Assembly: GCA_015056735.1 (NCBI GenBank)
Contig: SVFT01000008.1
Coordinates: 62,001-126,000 of the forward strand
Length of the DNA stretch: 64,000 nucleotides
Source of the DNA: Lachnospiraceae bacterium
GTDB lineage: Bacteria; Bacillota; Clostridia; Lachnospirales; Lachnospiraceae
Reading direction: 5' to 3'
This document shows positions 24,997 to 33,052 of the stretch, in pieces. Each line of letters opens with the position of its first letter. Position 1 is the stretch's first letter. Position numbers and translations under genes: made by a program. Under the pieces are notes generated by a model that saw only the letters and a program-made list of their open reading frames with translations, was not told where the DNA came from and searched no databases.

Positions 24997-25382
24997 CAAA
25001 GTGCAGGGAAAAACTTGGCAAACAAGTATAATCCGTCTTTTCCTGCATGGACTTCGTGATGAATGGCTTTAGGCATTATTGATATGACTCCGGGTTCATA
25101 TACAAGTTCATGGCCATCATTGATACAGGTGCCATCACCGGTGATTATTTCATGGGTCTCCAGCTGCGTTTCATGAATGTGATCAAGAATACTCTTATCA
25201 GGAGCAATCCGGACCAGATGAAAACTATATTTACCATCTGTATCCTTGGCGGTAATGATGTGTTTTAATTCAACCCCTTCAAACACAGGATGCTTTGACC
25301 ATTTGATATCTGCGAATGAAATGGTTTTGTTAGGCAGACGCAGCTGTCCGCCGTTAAAAGATTCAAATACTTCAAGATTCAT
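24993..25382 (-). CDS. Cupin domain protein
   Basis: 129 residues, convergent with the AraC gene and overlapping it by four bases. The barrel motifs are ILDHIHETQLETHEIITGDG (about 65-84, H-x-H and E metal ligands) and PGVISIMPKAIHHEVHAG with the second His. A small metal-binding cupin; many such are enzymes (dioxygenase, isomerase) or sugar-binding sensors. ATG has AAGGAGAAC upstream. Could be regulated by its neighbour (inference). Confidence 0.85.
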   Translation of the reverse strand: MNLEVFESFNGGQLRLPNKTISFADIKWSKHPVFEGVELKHIITAKDTDGKYSFHLVRIAPDKSILDHIHETQLETHEIITGDGTCINDGHELVYEPGVISIMPKAIHHEVHAGKDGLYLFAKFFPALC

Positions 25383-25515
25383 GTTCGTGTTCTCCTTTCG
25401 TTTTATGATGCGATGATATCAAAAGGAGAGATTTCAGAATTGGACAAAATTGCTGTTTTGAACCTTTGGGGACGGGGTTAGTGTTTCATTTTGAAGATCT
25501 AAGGGAGGGAAAACA

Positions 25516-25857
25516 ATGAAAATCCTTTTTATTGGTAATAGCCATACATACATGAACGATATGCCAAAGCTTGCCGGGGAAATGATCGAGAATGTCACGG
25601 GAGAGTTCTGCGAAGTATTTATGCTGGCATATTCGGCAAGATCGCTCAAGTGGCATATGGGGAGGAGTACTTTTCCGAGCGCTTCAATATCCTTCACGGC
25701 GGATATCGCTGATTTTGATAAGGCATACGATTTTACATTGCCGGGCGGTGATTGGCTTCCGGTAAAAGAAGACATTGCTGATGAGCTCGTTCGGATCCCA
25801 TCGGAAGTTGTTCATGTAATCAGGGAGTGTGTGGATAAAGCTGTATTAGATGAATAG
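25516..25857 (+). pseudogene. DUF4886 gene with internal deletion
   Basis: The first 54 codons match the gene at 13613 (MKILFIGNSHTYMNDMPKL); after a frame change at about 25660 and a deletion of some 420 bases (from TTCACGGCGGATAT to GCTGATTTTGATAAGG) the last 50 codons resume. The product would lack the middle of the fold. It has AGGGAGGG upstream, and its 3' flank (CCCCAATTGTCTGTTATGG) matches that of the intact gene. Confidence 0.88.
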
Positions 25858-25922
25858 CCCCAATTGTCTGTTATGGAAAGCCGGTACGGATGAAGAAGGG
25901 GTTAGGATGAGGTGAGAAAAAC

Positions 25923-26141
25923 ATGGCATCAAGTAAAGAGTATTTGGAATTCATATTAGAGCAGCTTTCTGAACTCGATGATATTTCTTATCGGGCTATG
26001 ATGTTTAACATTTTTGATTTCAAGCTCCCCTCCAGCAAACCGTGTTATTTGAAAGATTTCATGATGCCTTTTCAAATGATGCTACCATCTGCACAAGGAA
26101 ACAGGCCCATATTCACTAATTTGAGCCTGCTCTACACTTAA
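25923..26141 (+). pseudogene. TfoX N-terminal domain fragment
   Basis: Begins ASSKEYLEFILEQLSELDDI then SYRAMM, the standard start of small TfoX/Sxy N-terminal-domain proteins in Clostridia, where GEY and a beta-sheet should follow. After codon 27 the sequence is unrelated (FNIFDFKLPSS) and ends in the terminator region. Truncated and presumably inactive. Confidence 0.7.
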
Positions 26142-26148
26142 TTCGTGC

Positions 26149-26185
26149 AAAACGAACCTAAATCAGTGTGATGAGGGTTCGTTTT
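26149..26185 (+). terminator. Rho-independent terminator, copy 1
   Basis: AAAACGAACC, 17-base loop, GGTTCGTTTTT. The whole element, loop included, recurs at 28663-28700. Confidence 0.75.
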
Positions 26186-26256
26186 TAGATTCAACGGTAT
26201 AATTCCGAATGTGGCATAGAAAAAAGAAAAATGCAATCAAAGGAGAGATAATAGTG

Positions 26257-26592
26257 ATGAAAGATTTTATTGCGTATTGCGGACTAGACTGTGAGTCCTG
26301 CGAGGCTCGTCTGGCAACTGTTAATAACGACAATGAATTGCGAATCAAAGTGGCAAAGGAATGGTCGGAAATGAACAACGCCGAGATTACGCCGGAGATG
26401 ATCGTTTGTTCCGGATGCCGGATTCAGGGAGTAAAGTTTGCTTACTGCGACTCCATGTGCCCGATCAGAAAATGCGCGAGAGAAAAACAGGTTGAAACGT
26501 GTGGAGCATGTTCCGAGATGAAGGCATGCGAAAAAGTCGGAGCGATCATTGGCAATAATCCGGAGGCGCGCTGCAGACTGGAAAACTGTTAG
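26257..26592 (+). CDS. DUF3795 cysteine-rich protein
   Basis: 111 residues from ATG 26257 (or the GTG three bases earlier), AAGGAGAG upstream. FIAYCGLDCESCEARLAT at the N-terminus, CSGCRIQG, MCPIRKCAREK, CGACSEMKACEKV and a C-terminal CRLENC give the ten or so cysteines of DUF3795, a family thought to bind metal or iron-sulfur. No enzymatic function is known. A stand-alone gene behind a terminator. Confidence 0.9.
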   Translation: MKDFIAYCGLDCESCEARLATVNNDNELRIKVAKEWSEMNNAEITPEMIVCSGCRIQGVKFAYCDSMCPIRKCAREKQVETCGACSEMKACEKVGAIIGNNPEARCRLENC

Positions 26593-26600
26593 TGTAAAAT

Positions 26601-26662
26601 CGACTCTACTTTCCGTAGGTACCATGCTTAGTGTTCGCGGATTAAAATCTGAGCATGGAGGG
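26601..26662 (+). repeat. Shared upstream element, copy 1
   Basis: About 80 percent alike to 41092-41153: ACTCTACTTTCCGTAGGTAC, then CGGATT-AA-AATCTG (26638-26651) and GAGCATGGAGG with the ribosome site. Lies directly before an FMN reductase here and before an XRE gene in the other copy. Confidence 0.7.
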
Positions 26663-26672
26663 AAGATATGAG

Positions 26673-27350
26673 ATGAAAATACTTGTTTTTAATGGCAGTC
26701 CGAAGAGGGAAAAAAGTGATACTATGCACATCACACGCGCTTTCTTAGAGGGGATGCGCAAAGCCGGTGAGCAAGACATCCATGTGATCAACCTCATCGA
26801 CAGACATATCGAATACTGCCGTGGATGTTTTTTCTGTATGCGTAATGGCGGAAGCTGCATACATATTGACGATATGAAAGAGATTCTGGAGGAAATACCG
26901 AAAAGCGATCTGCTTGTATTCAGTTTTCCTCTGTATGCATACGGGATGCCGGCACCGATGAAAACGATGGTCGATCGTCTGCTTCCGCTTACAACGATGG
27001 AGATGAGAAATGTGAATGGAAGCTATCGGCACGTAGGTCAAATGGATCTTTCTCATTTGAAATTTTTGATGATCTGTGGATGCGGGTTTCCAAACAGTCG
27101 TAACAATTTTGAGCCTGCGGTTGCTCAGTTCAAAAAACTGTTTCCGGAGAATCATACCGTTATCACTATTCCGGAAAGCCCTATGTTTAATGCCCGGGAA
27201 GCGGAGCCGGTCACAGCCCCTCGCCTTGAATTGGTAAAAAAGGCAGGGATAGAGTATGCGGAAAACTCCTTCATCCCTGCTGAACTTTTGGGAGAGATCG
27301 AAGCACCTATGATACCGGAAGAAGAATATGCCAGGATTATTAATCGATAA
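26673..27350 (+). CDS. Flavodoxin family NAD(P)H-dependent oxidoreductase
   Basis: 225 residues from ATG 26673, after GGAGGGAAG. MKILVFNGSPKREKSDTMHITRAF is the FMN-binding start; CRGCFFCMRNGGSCIHIDD (about 49-67) has the cysteine motif of this subgroup; FSFPLYAYGMPAPMKTMVDRL binds the flavin. Cytosolic FMN-dependent reductase of unknown substrate. The next gene, an SRPBCC protein, starts 12 bases downstream, so the two may be cotranscribed. Its upstream element is shared with the XRE gene at 41162. Confidence 0.9.
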   Translation: MKILVFNGSPKREKSDTMHITRAFLEGMRKAGEQDIHVINLIDRHIEYCRGCFFCMRNGGSCIHIDDMKEILEEIPKSDLLVFSFPLYAYGMPAPMKTMVDRLLPLTTMEMRNVNGSYRHVGQMDLSHLKFLMICGCGFPNSRNNFEPAVAQFKKLFPENHTVITIPESPMFNAREAEPVTAPRLELVKKAGIEYAENSFIPAELLGEIEAPMIPEEEYARIINR

Positions 27351-27362
27351 GAGGAAAGTGTT

Positions 27363-27770
27363 ATGAATCCGGTGGTTTTTTCAAGAATAGAAGCATCTTT
27401 TGATAACAGTATAGAGGAAGTGTGGAATGCAGTTACTTCAAAGGAGGACTATAGTTGGCGGAGCGATCTTGATAGAATTGAAGTGATCAATGATCGTCAG
27501 TTTATTGAATACACGAAGGACGGGTACGCAACTGGTTTTACCACCACCGTATTTGCGCCCAATGAACGTTGGGAGTTTGATATGGAAAATGACAACATGA
27601 AAGGGCACTGGGTAGGCGTGTTCACGCAAAATGATGGCTGGACGCATATTGATTTCTTTGAAGAAGTGGCAGTAAAAAAGTTGATCTTAAAACCTTTCGC
27701 AAAGCTTTTCCTTAAAAAGCAGCAGAAAAAATATGTGTCTGATCTTAGAGGAAGACTGAATAATGGATAA
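27363..27770 (+). CDS. SRPBCC (START-like) domain protein
   Basis: 135 residues, ATG with AAGAGGAAAG upstream. RIEASFDNSIEEVWNAVTSKEDYSWRSDLDRIEV is the N-terminal strand-helix of the polyketide-cyclase/AHSA1-like fold; the middle strands (WEFDMENDNMKGHWVG) and the long C-terminal helix (LILKPFAKLFLKKQQKKYVSDLR) complete the helix-grip barrel that binds hydrophobic ligands. Role unknown; probably cotranscribed with the oxidoreductase before it. Confidence 0.83.
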   Translation: MNPVVFSRIEASFDNSIEEVWNAVTSKEDYSWRSDLDRIEVINDRQFIEYTKDGYATGFTTTVFAPNERWEFDMENDNMKGHWVGVFTQNDGWTHIDFFEEVAVKKLILKPFAKLFLKKQQKKYVSDLRGRLNNG

Positions 27771-27816
27771 AAATTGTTAGAATCTGAACACTTTAAAAGA
27801 GATAGAAAAATTGTTA

Positions 27817-27847
27817 TTGACTCTCACACTGTGTCAGGGAGCAAGGT
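27817..27847 (+). promoter_or_regulatory. MerR-type promoter
   Basis: TTGACT (27817-27822), 19 bases, CAAGGT (27842-27847). The long spacer and the dyad CTCTCACACTGTGTCAGGGAG inside it are hallmarks of promoters twisted open by MerR proteins; it lies 44 bases before the MerR gene, so probably autoregulation. Confidence 0.75.
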
Positions 27848-27890
27848 AATAGTGAGCTCAAGAAAAAAACGTCCATGGAGGTAAGAGAAA

Positions 27891-28622
27891 ATGCTAAAAA
27901 TAGGAGAATTTTCAAAACTTTCCAGAGTAAGCATCAGGATGTTGCGTCACTATGATGATATCGGATTATTAAAACCTGCGGAGATCGATAACTTTACCGG
28001 ATACCGATACTATTCTGAGGAGCAGCTTTTTACCATCGGAAGGATCACGGCGTTAAAAGACATGGGATTTTCCCTTGCTGATATCATCCGAATCCTTGAA
28101 AACTATGATGATAAGGAGAAAATGGAAGCCTTTCTGTCGGAAAGACAGGCAGAACTCAAAAAGCTTTCCGAAGAGACACAGTACAAACTGATGCTTCTGG
28201 AAACAGCCCGAAAGAGGCTGAGAAAGGAGCATACGATGAGTTATAGCGTAACAGTAAAAACGATACCGGAGAGATATGCAGCGACCGTAAGAATGATTAT
28301 TCCACGTTATGAAGATGAACAGAAAGCATGGAATGTACTGCATTCGGAGTGTGACAGCATGTTGGTACCGGCAGAACCCTGCCTTGCGGGAGCTGATTTT
28401 TTCGACGAGGAGTACAAAGAAGAAAATGTAGATGTACGAATCTGGATGACAGTGAACGGAAGCTATTCGCAGCTTACGGATGCAACAGCCACGGCTATGG
28501 CCTGGATGAGAGATAATGGGTACACCATGAATGGAGCGATGTTCTGTATTTATCATGTGAGTCCGGCGCAGACTTCAAACCCGGATGAACTGGTGACAGA
28601 AATCTGTTTTCCGGTTGAATAA
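27891..28622 (+). CDS. MerR family regulator with GyrI-like effector domain
   Basis: 243 residues, ATG with GGAGGTAAG upstream. The winged helix MLKIGEFSKLSRVSIRMLRHYDDIGLL with FTGYRYYSEEQL and a coiled-coil to about residue 115 is standard MerR; from about 120 (MSYSVTVKTIPERYAATVRMII) follows a GyrI/SOUL-like ligand domain as in BmrR- and BltR-type multidrug sensors. Binds hydrophobic or cationic compounds and activates a promoter. No efflux gene is adjacent, so the target may be itself or a distant gene. Confidence 0.92.
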   Translation: MLKIGEFSKLSRVSIRMLRHYDDIGLLKPAEIDNFTGYRYYSEEQLFTIGRITALKDMGFSLADIIRILENYDDKEKMEAFLSERQAELKKLSEETQYKLMLLETARKRLRKEHTMSYSVTVKTIPERYAATVRMIIPRYEDEQKAWNVLHSECDSMLVPAEPCLAGADFFDEEYKEENVDVRIWMTVNGSYSQLTDATATAMAWMRDNGYTMNGAMFCIYHVSPAQTSNPDELVTEICFPVE

Positions 28623-28662
28623 AACGTCAGGAGTACAGGGAGCCACATAATCAAATACGTGT

Positions 28663-28700
28663 AAAACGGACCTGAATCGGTGTGAGGAGGGTTCGTTTTT
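28663..28700 (+). terminator. Rho-independent terminator, copy 2
   Basis: AAAACGGACC, 17-base loop, GGTTCGTTTTTTG with one wobble; 85 percent alike to 26149-26185 including the loop. Confidence 0.75.
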
Positions 28701-28769
28701 TGTTATAGAGGCATACTGTTGGGGTAACATTACGACTATGCAGACGGGAAGAAAGTTTTTGATTATAAT

Positions 28770-29186
28770 ATGGACAGGATGAGTGGAAAGCTTACGGTGT
28801 TTTTTGAGGATCCGTTTTGGGTTGGCGTTTTTGAACGGGTATCCGACGGCGAGCTGTCAGTTTGTAAAGTGACTTTTGGTGCAGAGCCTAAGGATTATGA
28901 AGTTCAGGATTTTATCATCAGACATTTTTATGGGTTGAAATTCAGTCCGACTGTAAAGGTCGAACTGAAACAGACTGCAGATAATCCGAAGCGGAGACAG
29001 AGAAATGCAGGGAAGCAGATGCAGAATGCCGGCATTGGAACCAAGTCCCAACAGGCTCTGCAGATGCAGCGTGAAGAAATGAAGACGGAACGCAGGCAGA
29101 TCAGTAAGGAAATGCGGGAAGCTGAAAAACAAAAACAGTTTGATCTGAAGCAGCAGAAAAAGAAGGAAAAACACAGAGGGCATTAG
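28770..29186 (+). CDS. yjdF: YjdF family protein
   Basis: 138 residues (134 if the second ATG at 28782 is used). GKLTVFFEDPFWVGVFERVSDGELSVCKVTFGAEPKDYEVQDF is the conserved YjdF (DUF2992) core; the C-terminus is a highly charged, Gln/Lys-rich helix (QQALQMQREEMKTERRQ and KQQKKKEKHRGH), as in the family. Function unknown; in bacilli the gene is under an azaaromatic-sensing riboswitch. No such RNA can be recognised in the 70 bases between the terminator and this start. Confidence 0.9.
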   Translation: MDRMSGKLTVFFEDPFWVGVFERVSDGELSVCKVTFGAEPKDYEVQDFIIRHFYGLKFSPTVKVELKQTADNPKRRQRNAGKQMQNAGIGTKSQQALQMQREEMKTERRQISKEMREAEKQKQFDLKQQKKKEKHRGH

Positions 29187-29299
29187 GTAATCATCGAAAA
29201 TAGGGGAAGAAAGGTAAACGATGAAACTGAACAACCCGAAAGAGAGGTTGAGATATTTTATGATAAAATATGTGCAGGCCAAGATAAAGGAGACCAGCT

Positions 29300-29827
29300 A
29301 TGAATGATTTTGTAATACGCAAAGTGCGCTTGGAGGATGCGGAGCGACTGGTTGAGATCTACTCGTATTATGTTGAGAATACGGCGATATCGTTTGAATA
29401 CGAAGCACCTTCCGTGGAAGAGTTTAGAGGGCGCATTTCAAATATTTTGAAGAAACACCCCTATATTGTTCTGGAAGAAGATGGATTGATCATGGGATAT
29501 GCCTATGCGGGGCCTTTTAAAGGAAGAGCTGCATACGATCATTCCTGCGAGATGACGATATACCTGGATCGTAATGCAAAAGGAAACGGCTATGGCAGGG
29601 CTTTATATGAAGCATTGGAGAAGAGCCTGAAAGAAATGGGAATGCTCAATCTTTATGCCTGCATCGGGGATCCTGAAGTCGAAGATGAGTATCTGACGAA
29701 AAACAGTGAAAGCTTTCACCGTCACATGGGTTATACCAAGGTCGGAGAATTTCATAAGTGCGGATACAAATTTGGAAGATGGTATAATATGATCTGGATG
29801 GAAAAGATGATCGGGGAACATGTATAA
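29300..29827 (+). CDS. GNAT acetyltransferase, phosphinothricin-acetyltransferase-like
   Basis: 175 residues. IRKVRLEDAERLVEIYSYYVENTAISFEYEAPSVEEF matches the start of the Pat/YncA group; MTIYLDRNAKGNGYGRALYEALEKSL (about 95-120) has the acetyl-CoA loop K-G-N-G-Y-G; FHRHMGYTKVGEFHKCGYKFGRWYNMIWMEK is the typical C-terminus. Acetylates amino-acid-like amines such as methionine sulfone; the real substrate is unknown. ATG with GGAGACC upstream. Confidence 0.9.
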   Translation: MNDFVIRKVRLEDAERLVEIYSYYVENTAISFEYEAPSVEEFRGRISNILKKHPYIVLEEDGLIMGYAYAGPFKGRAAYDHSCEMTIYLDRNAKGNGYGRALYEALEKSLKEMGMLNLYACIGDPEVEDEYLTKNSESFHRHMGYTKVGEFHKCGYKFGRWYNMIWMEKMIGEHV

Positions 29828-29845
29828 CTTTCGTTTGGTGATGAG

Positions 29846-30469
29846 ATGAAAAAAAGAAGAGAAGCTTTAGAATACGGACTTTCGTTTCCGGACACATATC
29901 AAGACGCTCCGTTTCATGATCCAAACTGGCAGCTGGTCAGATACAAAGGGAATAAAAAAGCCTTTCTGTGGACTTATGAAAAGGACGGATACGTTAATCT
30001 GAATGTGAAGGTGGATCCTGAGAAGGCATTCTTCTGGCGAGAGATCTATCCGGCGGTAATCCCGGGGTATCACCAGAACAAGGACCACTGGAATACGATC
30101 ATTCTGGATGGCAGCATTCCGGATGATGATATCCGAATGATGATAGCAGAAAGCTATGATCTCATCAGCGACTGTCCTTCAAAGAGAATATATGAAGCGG
30201 TAAAGAAGATTCCGTATGGCTATGTCGCTACCTATTCACAGGTCGCTGAACTTGCGGGCGACAGGAAGATGGCTCGTGCGGTAGGCAATGCGCTTCACAG
30301 GAACCCGGATCCGGATGGTATACCCTGTTATCGTGTCGTGAATGCAAAAGGAGAATTGGCGGGAGAATTCGCGTTCGGTGGTTCCGGCGCGCAGGCAAGA
30401 CTCCTGGAAGAAGAGGGGATCACAGTCACAGACGGAAGAGTTGATCTGAGCAAATATCAGTGGAAATAG
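29846..30469 (+). CDS. MmcQ/YjbR - MGMT-like fusion protein
   Basis: 207 residues in two domains. Residues 1-115 are MmcQ/YjbR (DUF419): YGLSFPDTYQDAPFHDPNWQLVRYKG and HWNTIILDG, a CyaY-like DNA-binding fold. Residues 120-207 are the active domain of O6-alkylguanine-DNA alkyltransferase: IPYGYVATYSQVAELAG, RAVGNALHRNP and IPCYRVVNAKGEL. The alkyl-accepting Cys is kept, but the canonical PCHR is PCYR, so His is replaced by Tyr. Repairs or senses alkylated bases; whether it transfers alkyl groups with Tyr is open. No GGAGG is seen; GGTGATGAG precedes the ATG. Confidence 0.87.
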   Translation: MKKRREALEYGLSFPDTYQDAPFHDPNWQLVRYKGNKKAFLWTYEKDGYVNLNVKVDPEKAFFWREIYPAVIPGYHQNKDHWNTIILDGSIPDDDIRMMIAESYDLISDCPSKRIYEAVKKIPYGYVATYSQVAELAGDRKMARAVGNALHRNPDPDGIPCYRVVNAKGELAGEFAFGGSGAQARLLEEEGITVTDGRVDLSKYQWK

Positions 30470-30470
30470 T

Positions 30471-30548
30471 ATGAACCAATATGTTACAGGTGCAGTAATT
30501 AAAGAACTGCGGGAAAAGAACAAGCTGACGCAGCTTCACGGTGCGTAA
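30471..30548 (+). pseudogene. N-terminal fragment of an XRE gene
   Basis: 25 codons (MNQYVTGAVIKELREKNKLT then QLHGA and stop) matching the start of the XRE gene at 41162 (MNQYVTGAAIRELREKNKMT). Cut inside the first HTH helix. Confidence 0.8.
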
Positions 30549-30565
30549 AGCAGGAGGGGCGCAAG

Positions 30566-31618
30566 ATGAGAAGGATCGAGATCATTACCATGGTGATGGT
30601 GCTGTCTTTTTTCACAGCGGTTCTGTCAGGCTGCGGGAACACGGCAGATGAAGATCAGACAAAATATCAACCCGGCCCGAATCGGAAAGTGATCATAGAT
30701 ACGGATACGGGCGCAGATGATGCCTGTGCGATCATTATGGCGGCACGCAGCAGTAATCTTGATATCCTTGGAGTCACGACTCTTGCGGGAAATGTGGAAC
30801 TTGAACAGAGCACTAAGAATGCGCTCGCTGCATTGGAGATCGCCGGCTGCGATGCGCCGGTCTATGGCGGCTCAACAGAAAATATTATGGGTGAAAGTAA
30901 CGTTGTTTTCAGTGTGTTCGGTAAAGACGGCATGGGTGAAGCTGATCTGATCCATCCTGTGAAGGCAGCGGAGCAGGGAGATGCTGTTGATTTCATCCTT
31001 GATACGGTCAGAAAGAATCCGGACGAGATTGAGATCATAGCACTCGGGCCGACAACCAATATTGCGAAAGCGATTCAAAAAGACCCGGAGACCATGCGCA
31101 GGGTAAAACGTATCTGGTCTATGGGTACTGCGGGACAGGGGCCCGGTAATGCTACGCCTGTTGCGGAGTTCAATGTCTATGGGGATCCGGAGGCGTACAA
31201 GATCATGTTGGACTCAGGGATCAATATCACCGTAGTCGGTCTGGATATGTGCGGAAAGGAAGCACAGTGGACGAACGCACAGTTTGAAGAACTGAGCGGT
31301 TCCGGCGAGATCGGTGAGTTTGTCACAAAGTCTTTTGCGAAGATCCGTGATTTCTATGCAATGAACGGATCAGCTGATTCTGTCATGAATTGCGACACAC
31401 TTGCGATGACCTGCGTCATCTATCCCGATTTTATCACTGATACGGTGCAATGCCACGGAAGCTGTATCGTGGAACCGGGCGAGACATTCGGTGAAGTTCT
31501 TTTCTACAAAAAAGGACATACGTATGATGTAGCTACAAATAACTATGACTATAACGTAACACTTGTCAGCGGAGTTAGAGCCTCTGACTATTTCAATCTT
31601 TTTTTAGACACGCTTTGA
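30566..31618 (+). CDS. Nucleoside hydrolase, lipoprotein
   Basis: 350 residues. A lipoprotein signal (MVLSFFTAVLSGCGN, lipobox LSGC with Cys at about 22) anchors it outside. VIIDTDTGADDACAIIMAA is the calcium-binding D-x-D-x-x-x-D-D signature of inosine-uridine nucleoside hydrolases; TTLAGN, EIIALGPTTNIAKAI and AEFNVYGDPEAYKIM complete the fold, and the metal Asp near the end lies in NCDTLAM. Splits ribonucleosides into base and ribose at the cell surface. ATG with GGAGGGGC upstream, in the flank of the XRE fragment. Confidence 0.92.
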   Translation: MRRIEIITMVMVLSFFTAVLSGCGNTADEDQTKYQPGPNRKVIIDTDTGADDACAIIMAARSSNLDILGVTTLAGNVELEQSTKNALAALEIAGCDAPVYGGSTENIMGESNVVFSVFGKDGMGEADLIHPVKAAEQGDAVDFILDTVRKNPDEIEIIALGPTTNIAKAIQKDPETMRRVKRIWSMGTAGQGPGNATPVAEFNVYGDPEAYKIMLDSGINITVVGLDMCGKEAQWTNAQFEELSGSGEIGEFVTKSFAKIRDFYAMNGSADSVMNCDTLAMTCVIYPDFITDTVQCHGSCIVEPGETFGEVLFYKKGHTYDVATNNYDYNVTLVSGVRASDYFNLFLDTL

Positions 31619-31650
31619 CCATCGGAGAATGAATAGATTGAAAGCATCAA

Positions 31651-31749
31651 ATGTTGCAGATGAAAAGAAAACAGGAAAAGCTGGACCTGTTTCTGATCGC
31701 CTTGTTTTGCTCCATGGTCTACCTGACGGCCTTTGGATTTATAGAATAA
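31651..31749 (+). CDS. Possible 32-residue single-span membrane peptide
   Basis: Open frame MLQMKRKQEKLDLFLIALFC followed by a hydrophobic run ending FGFIE. A basic start and one membrane span, but no clear ribosome site. Could equally be a remnant; the next 50 bases end in a fragment (KQNPCPPED, about 31761-31790) of the Cys/His-rich gene at 19473. Confidence 0.3.
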   Translation: MLQMKRKQEKLDLFLIALFCSMVYLTAFGFIE

Positions 31750-31814
31750 TTTGAGAAAAATCTGAGGAAAACAAAACCCATGTCCGCCGGAGGATCTATA
31801 AAGAAAGATCAGGA

Positions 31815-32849
31815 TCACAGGATCCTGATCAGTTCTTCTGTCTCTTCTTCGGAAGTCGCCCAGTCTGTAGCAAAGCGGATCACTGTGTGGTCCGCATCAT
31901 ATTTTTCCCAAAAACCGTATTCTACCTTTTGCCCGAGGCGTTCCAGTTTCTCATTTTCCATGATGCAGAAAGTCTGATTTGTCGGAGAATCATAGCACAG
32001 GCGATATCCTTTTTGGGCAAGCGCGGCCTTGATCGCCGTGGCTGCTTTGATCGCGGGCTTGCCGATATGCAGATACAGATCATCCCGGAACAGTTCATCG
32101 AACTGGATCCCAAGGAGCCTTCCCTTGGCCAGGAGCGCACCGTGCTGCTTGATGATCGTGAAAAAGTGCGGGATCTTGTCCGGATCCGGAATGACGACGG
32201 CCTCACCTAAGAGAGCACCGCATTTGGTGCCACCGATATAGAAGACGTCACAAAGCTGTGCCAGATCCTGAAGCGTTACATCATTTTCGAGGCATGCAAG
32301 TGCATAAGCCAGTCTTGCGCCGTCAACATAGAGATCGATCGAATACTTGTCGCATACACTTCTGAAAGCCGTCAATTCTTCTTTTGAATAGAGAGTTCCG
32401 TATTCTGTGGGCTGTGACAGATAGACCATCCCCGGCATCACCATGTGTTCATGACTCTCGTCCTGATCGTAATCTTCAAGATACTGCTCTACATCTTCTG
32501 CCGAGATTTTGCCGTTATGGTGCGGAAGCGTCAGTACTTTGTGCCCGCCATACTCAATGGCACCGGCCTCATGTACACTGATGTGTCCCGTATCGGCTGC
32601 GATAACGCCCTGGTAGATCCGCAAGAGGGAATCGATCACGACCGCGTTTGTCTGCGTGCCTCCGATCAAAAATTCCACTGCGGCCTGCGCACAACCGCAC
32701 GCTTTCCGGATCCTTTCCTTAGCAGATGCGCAGATCTCGTCTGTTCCGTATCCGGGAGACTGCTCAGAATTTGTTTCTGTCATACGCTTTATGATATTCG
32801 GGTGTGCCCCTCTTGTATAATCGCTTGTAAAGCAAAGCCTGCCGCTCAT
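31815..32849 (-). CDS. Low-specificity threonine aldolase
   Basis: 344 residues from ATG 32849 (GGAGG nine bases upstream); an earlier ATG leaves no room for a ribosome site. A fold-type I PLP enzyme that splits threonine or allo-threonine into glycine and acetaldehyde. FTSDYTRGAHPNIIKRM at the start, FLIGGTQTNAVVIDSLL (about 56-72), YLSQPTEYGTLYSKEEL, LYVDGARLAYALACLEND, and the PLP-lysine region DVFYIGGTKCGALLGEAVV (Lys at about 200). Cytosolic homotetramer. Alone in its orientation, upstream and divergent from the chemotaxis receptor. Confidence 0.93.
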   Translation of the reverse strand: MSGRLCFTSDYTRGAHPNIIKRMTETNSEQSPGYGTDEICASAKERIRKACGCAQAAVEFLIGGTQTNAVVIDSLLRIYQGVIAADTGHISVHEAGAIEYGGHKVLTLPHHNGKISAEDVEQYLEDYDQDESHEHMVMPGMVYLSQPTEYGTLYSKEELTAFRSVCDKYSIDLYVDGARLAYALACLENDVTLQDLAQLCDVFYIGGTKCGALLGEAVVIPDPDKIPHFFTIIKQHGALLAKGRLLGIQFDELFRDDLYLHIGKPAIKAATAIKAALAQKGYRLCYDSPTNQTFCIMENEKLERLGQKVEYGFWEKYDADHTVIRFATDWATSEEETEELIRIL

Positions 32850-33052
32850 CGATCGTTTCCTCCCTGACATGTTTTGATCACGTATTTCTCCTTAAGCATG
32901 ATACCACAGTTTTATTTCTAACGGAAATAAACTGTTTATGATACATTTTTTTTGAAAAAGTTTGAAAACATGAGCGGCTATATGGTAAGATTGTATTAAT
33001 TTCACAGAACAGTTGTCTATATTGCGTAACAATTTGGAGAAAGGCGAAAACC

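Noticed and set aside
28701..28781. yjdF riboswitch before the YjdF gene
   Set aside because: Only about 70 bases lie between the terminator and the start, and no conserved multi-stem structure can be made out.
8302..31800. Chromosomal integron
   Set aside because: The cargo looks similar, but there is no tyrosine-recombinase integrase and no attC-type hairpin with RYYYAAC/GTTRRRY boxes between the genes.
32157..32175. Further copies of the promoter repeat (GAAAAAGTGC at about 32161, also about 50219)
   Set aside because: Lie inside coding frames and lack the AACTC half, so they are chance matches.
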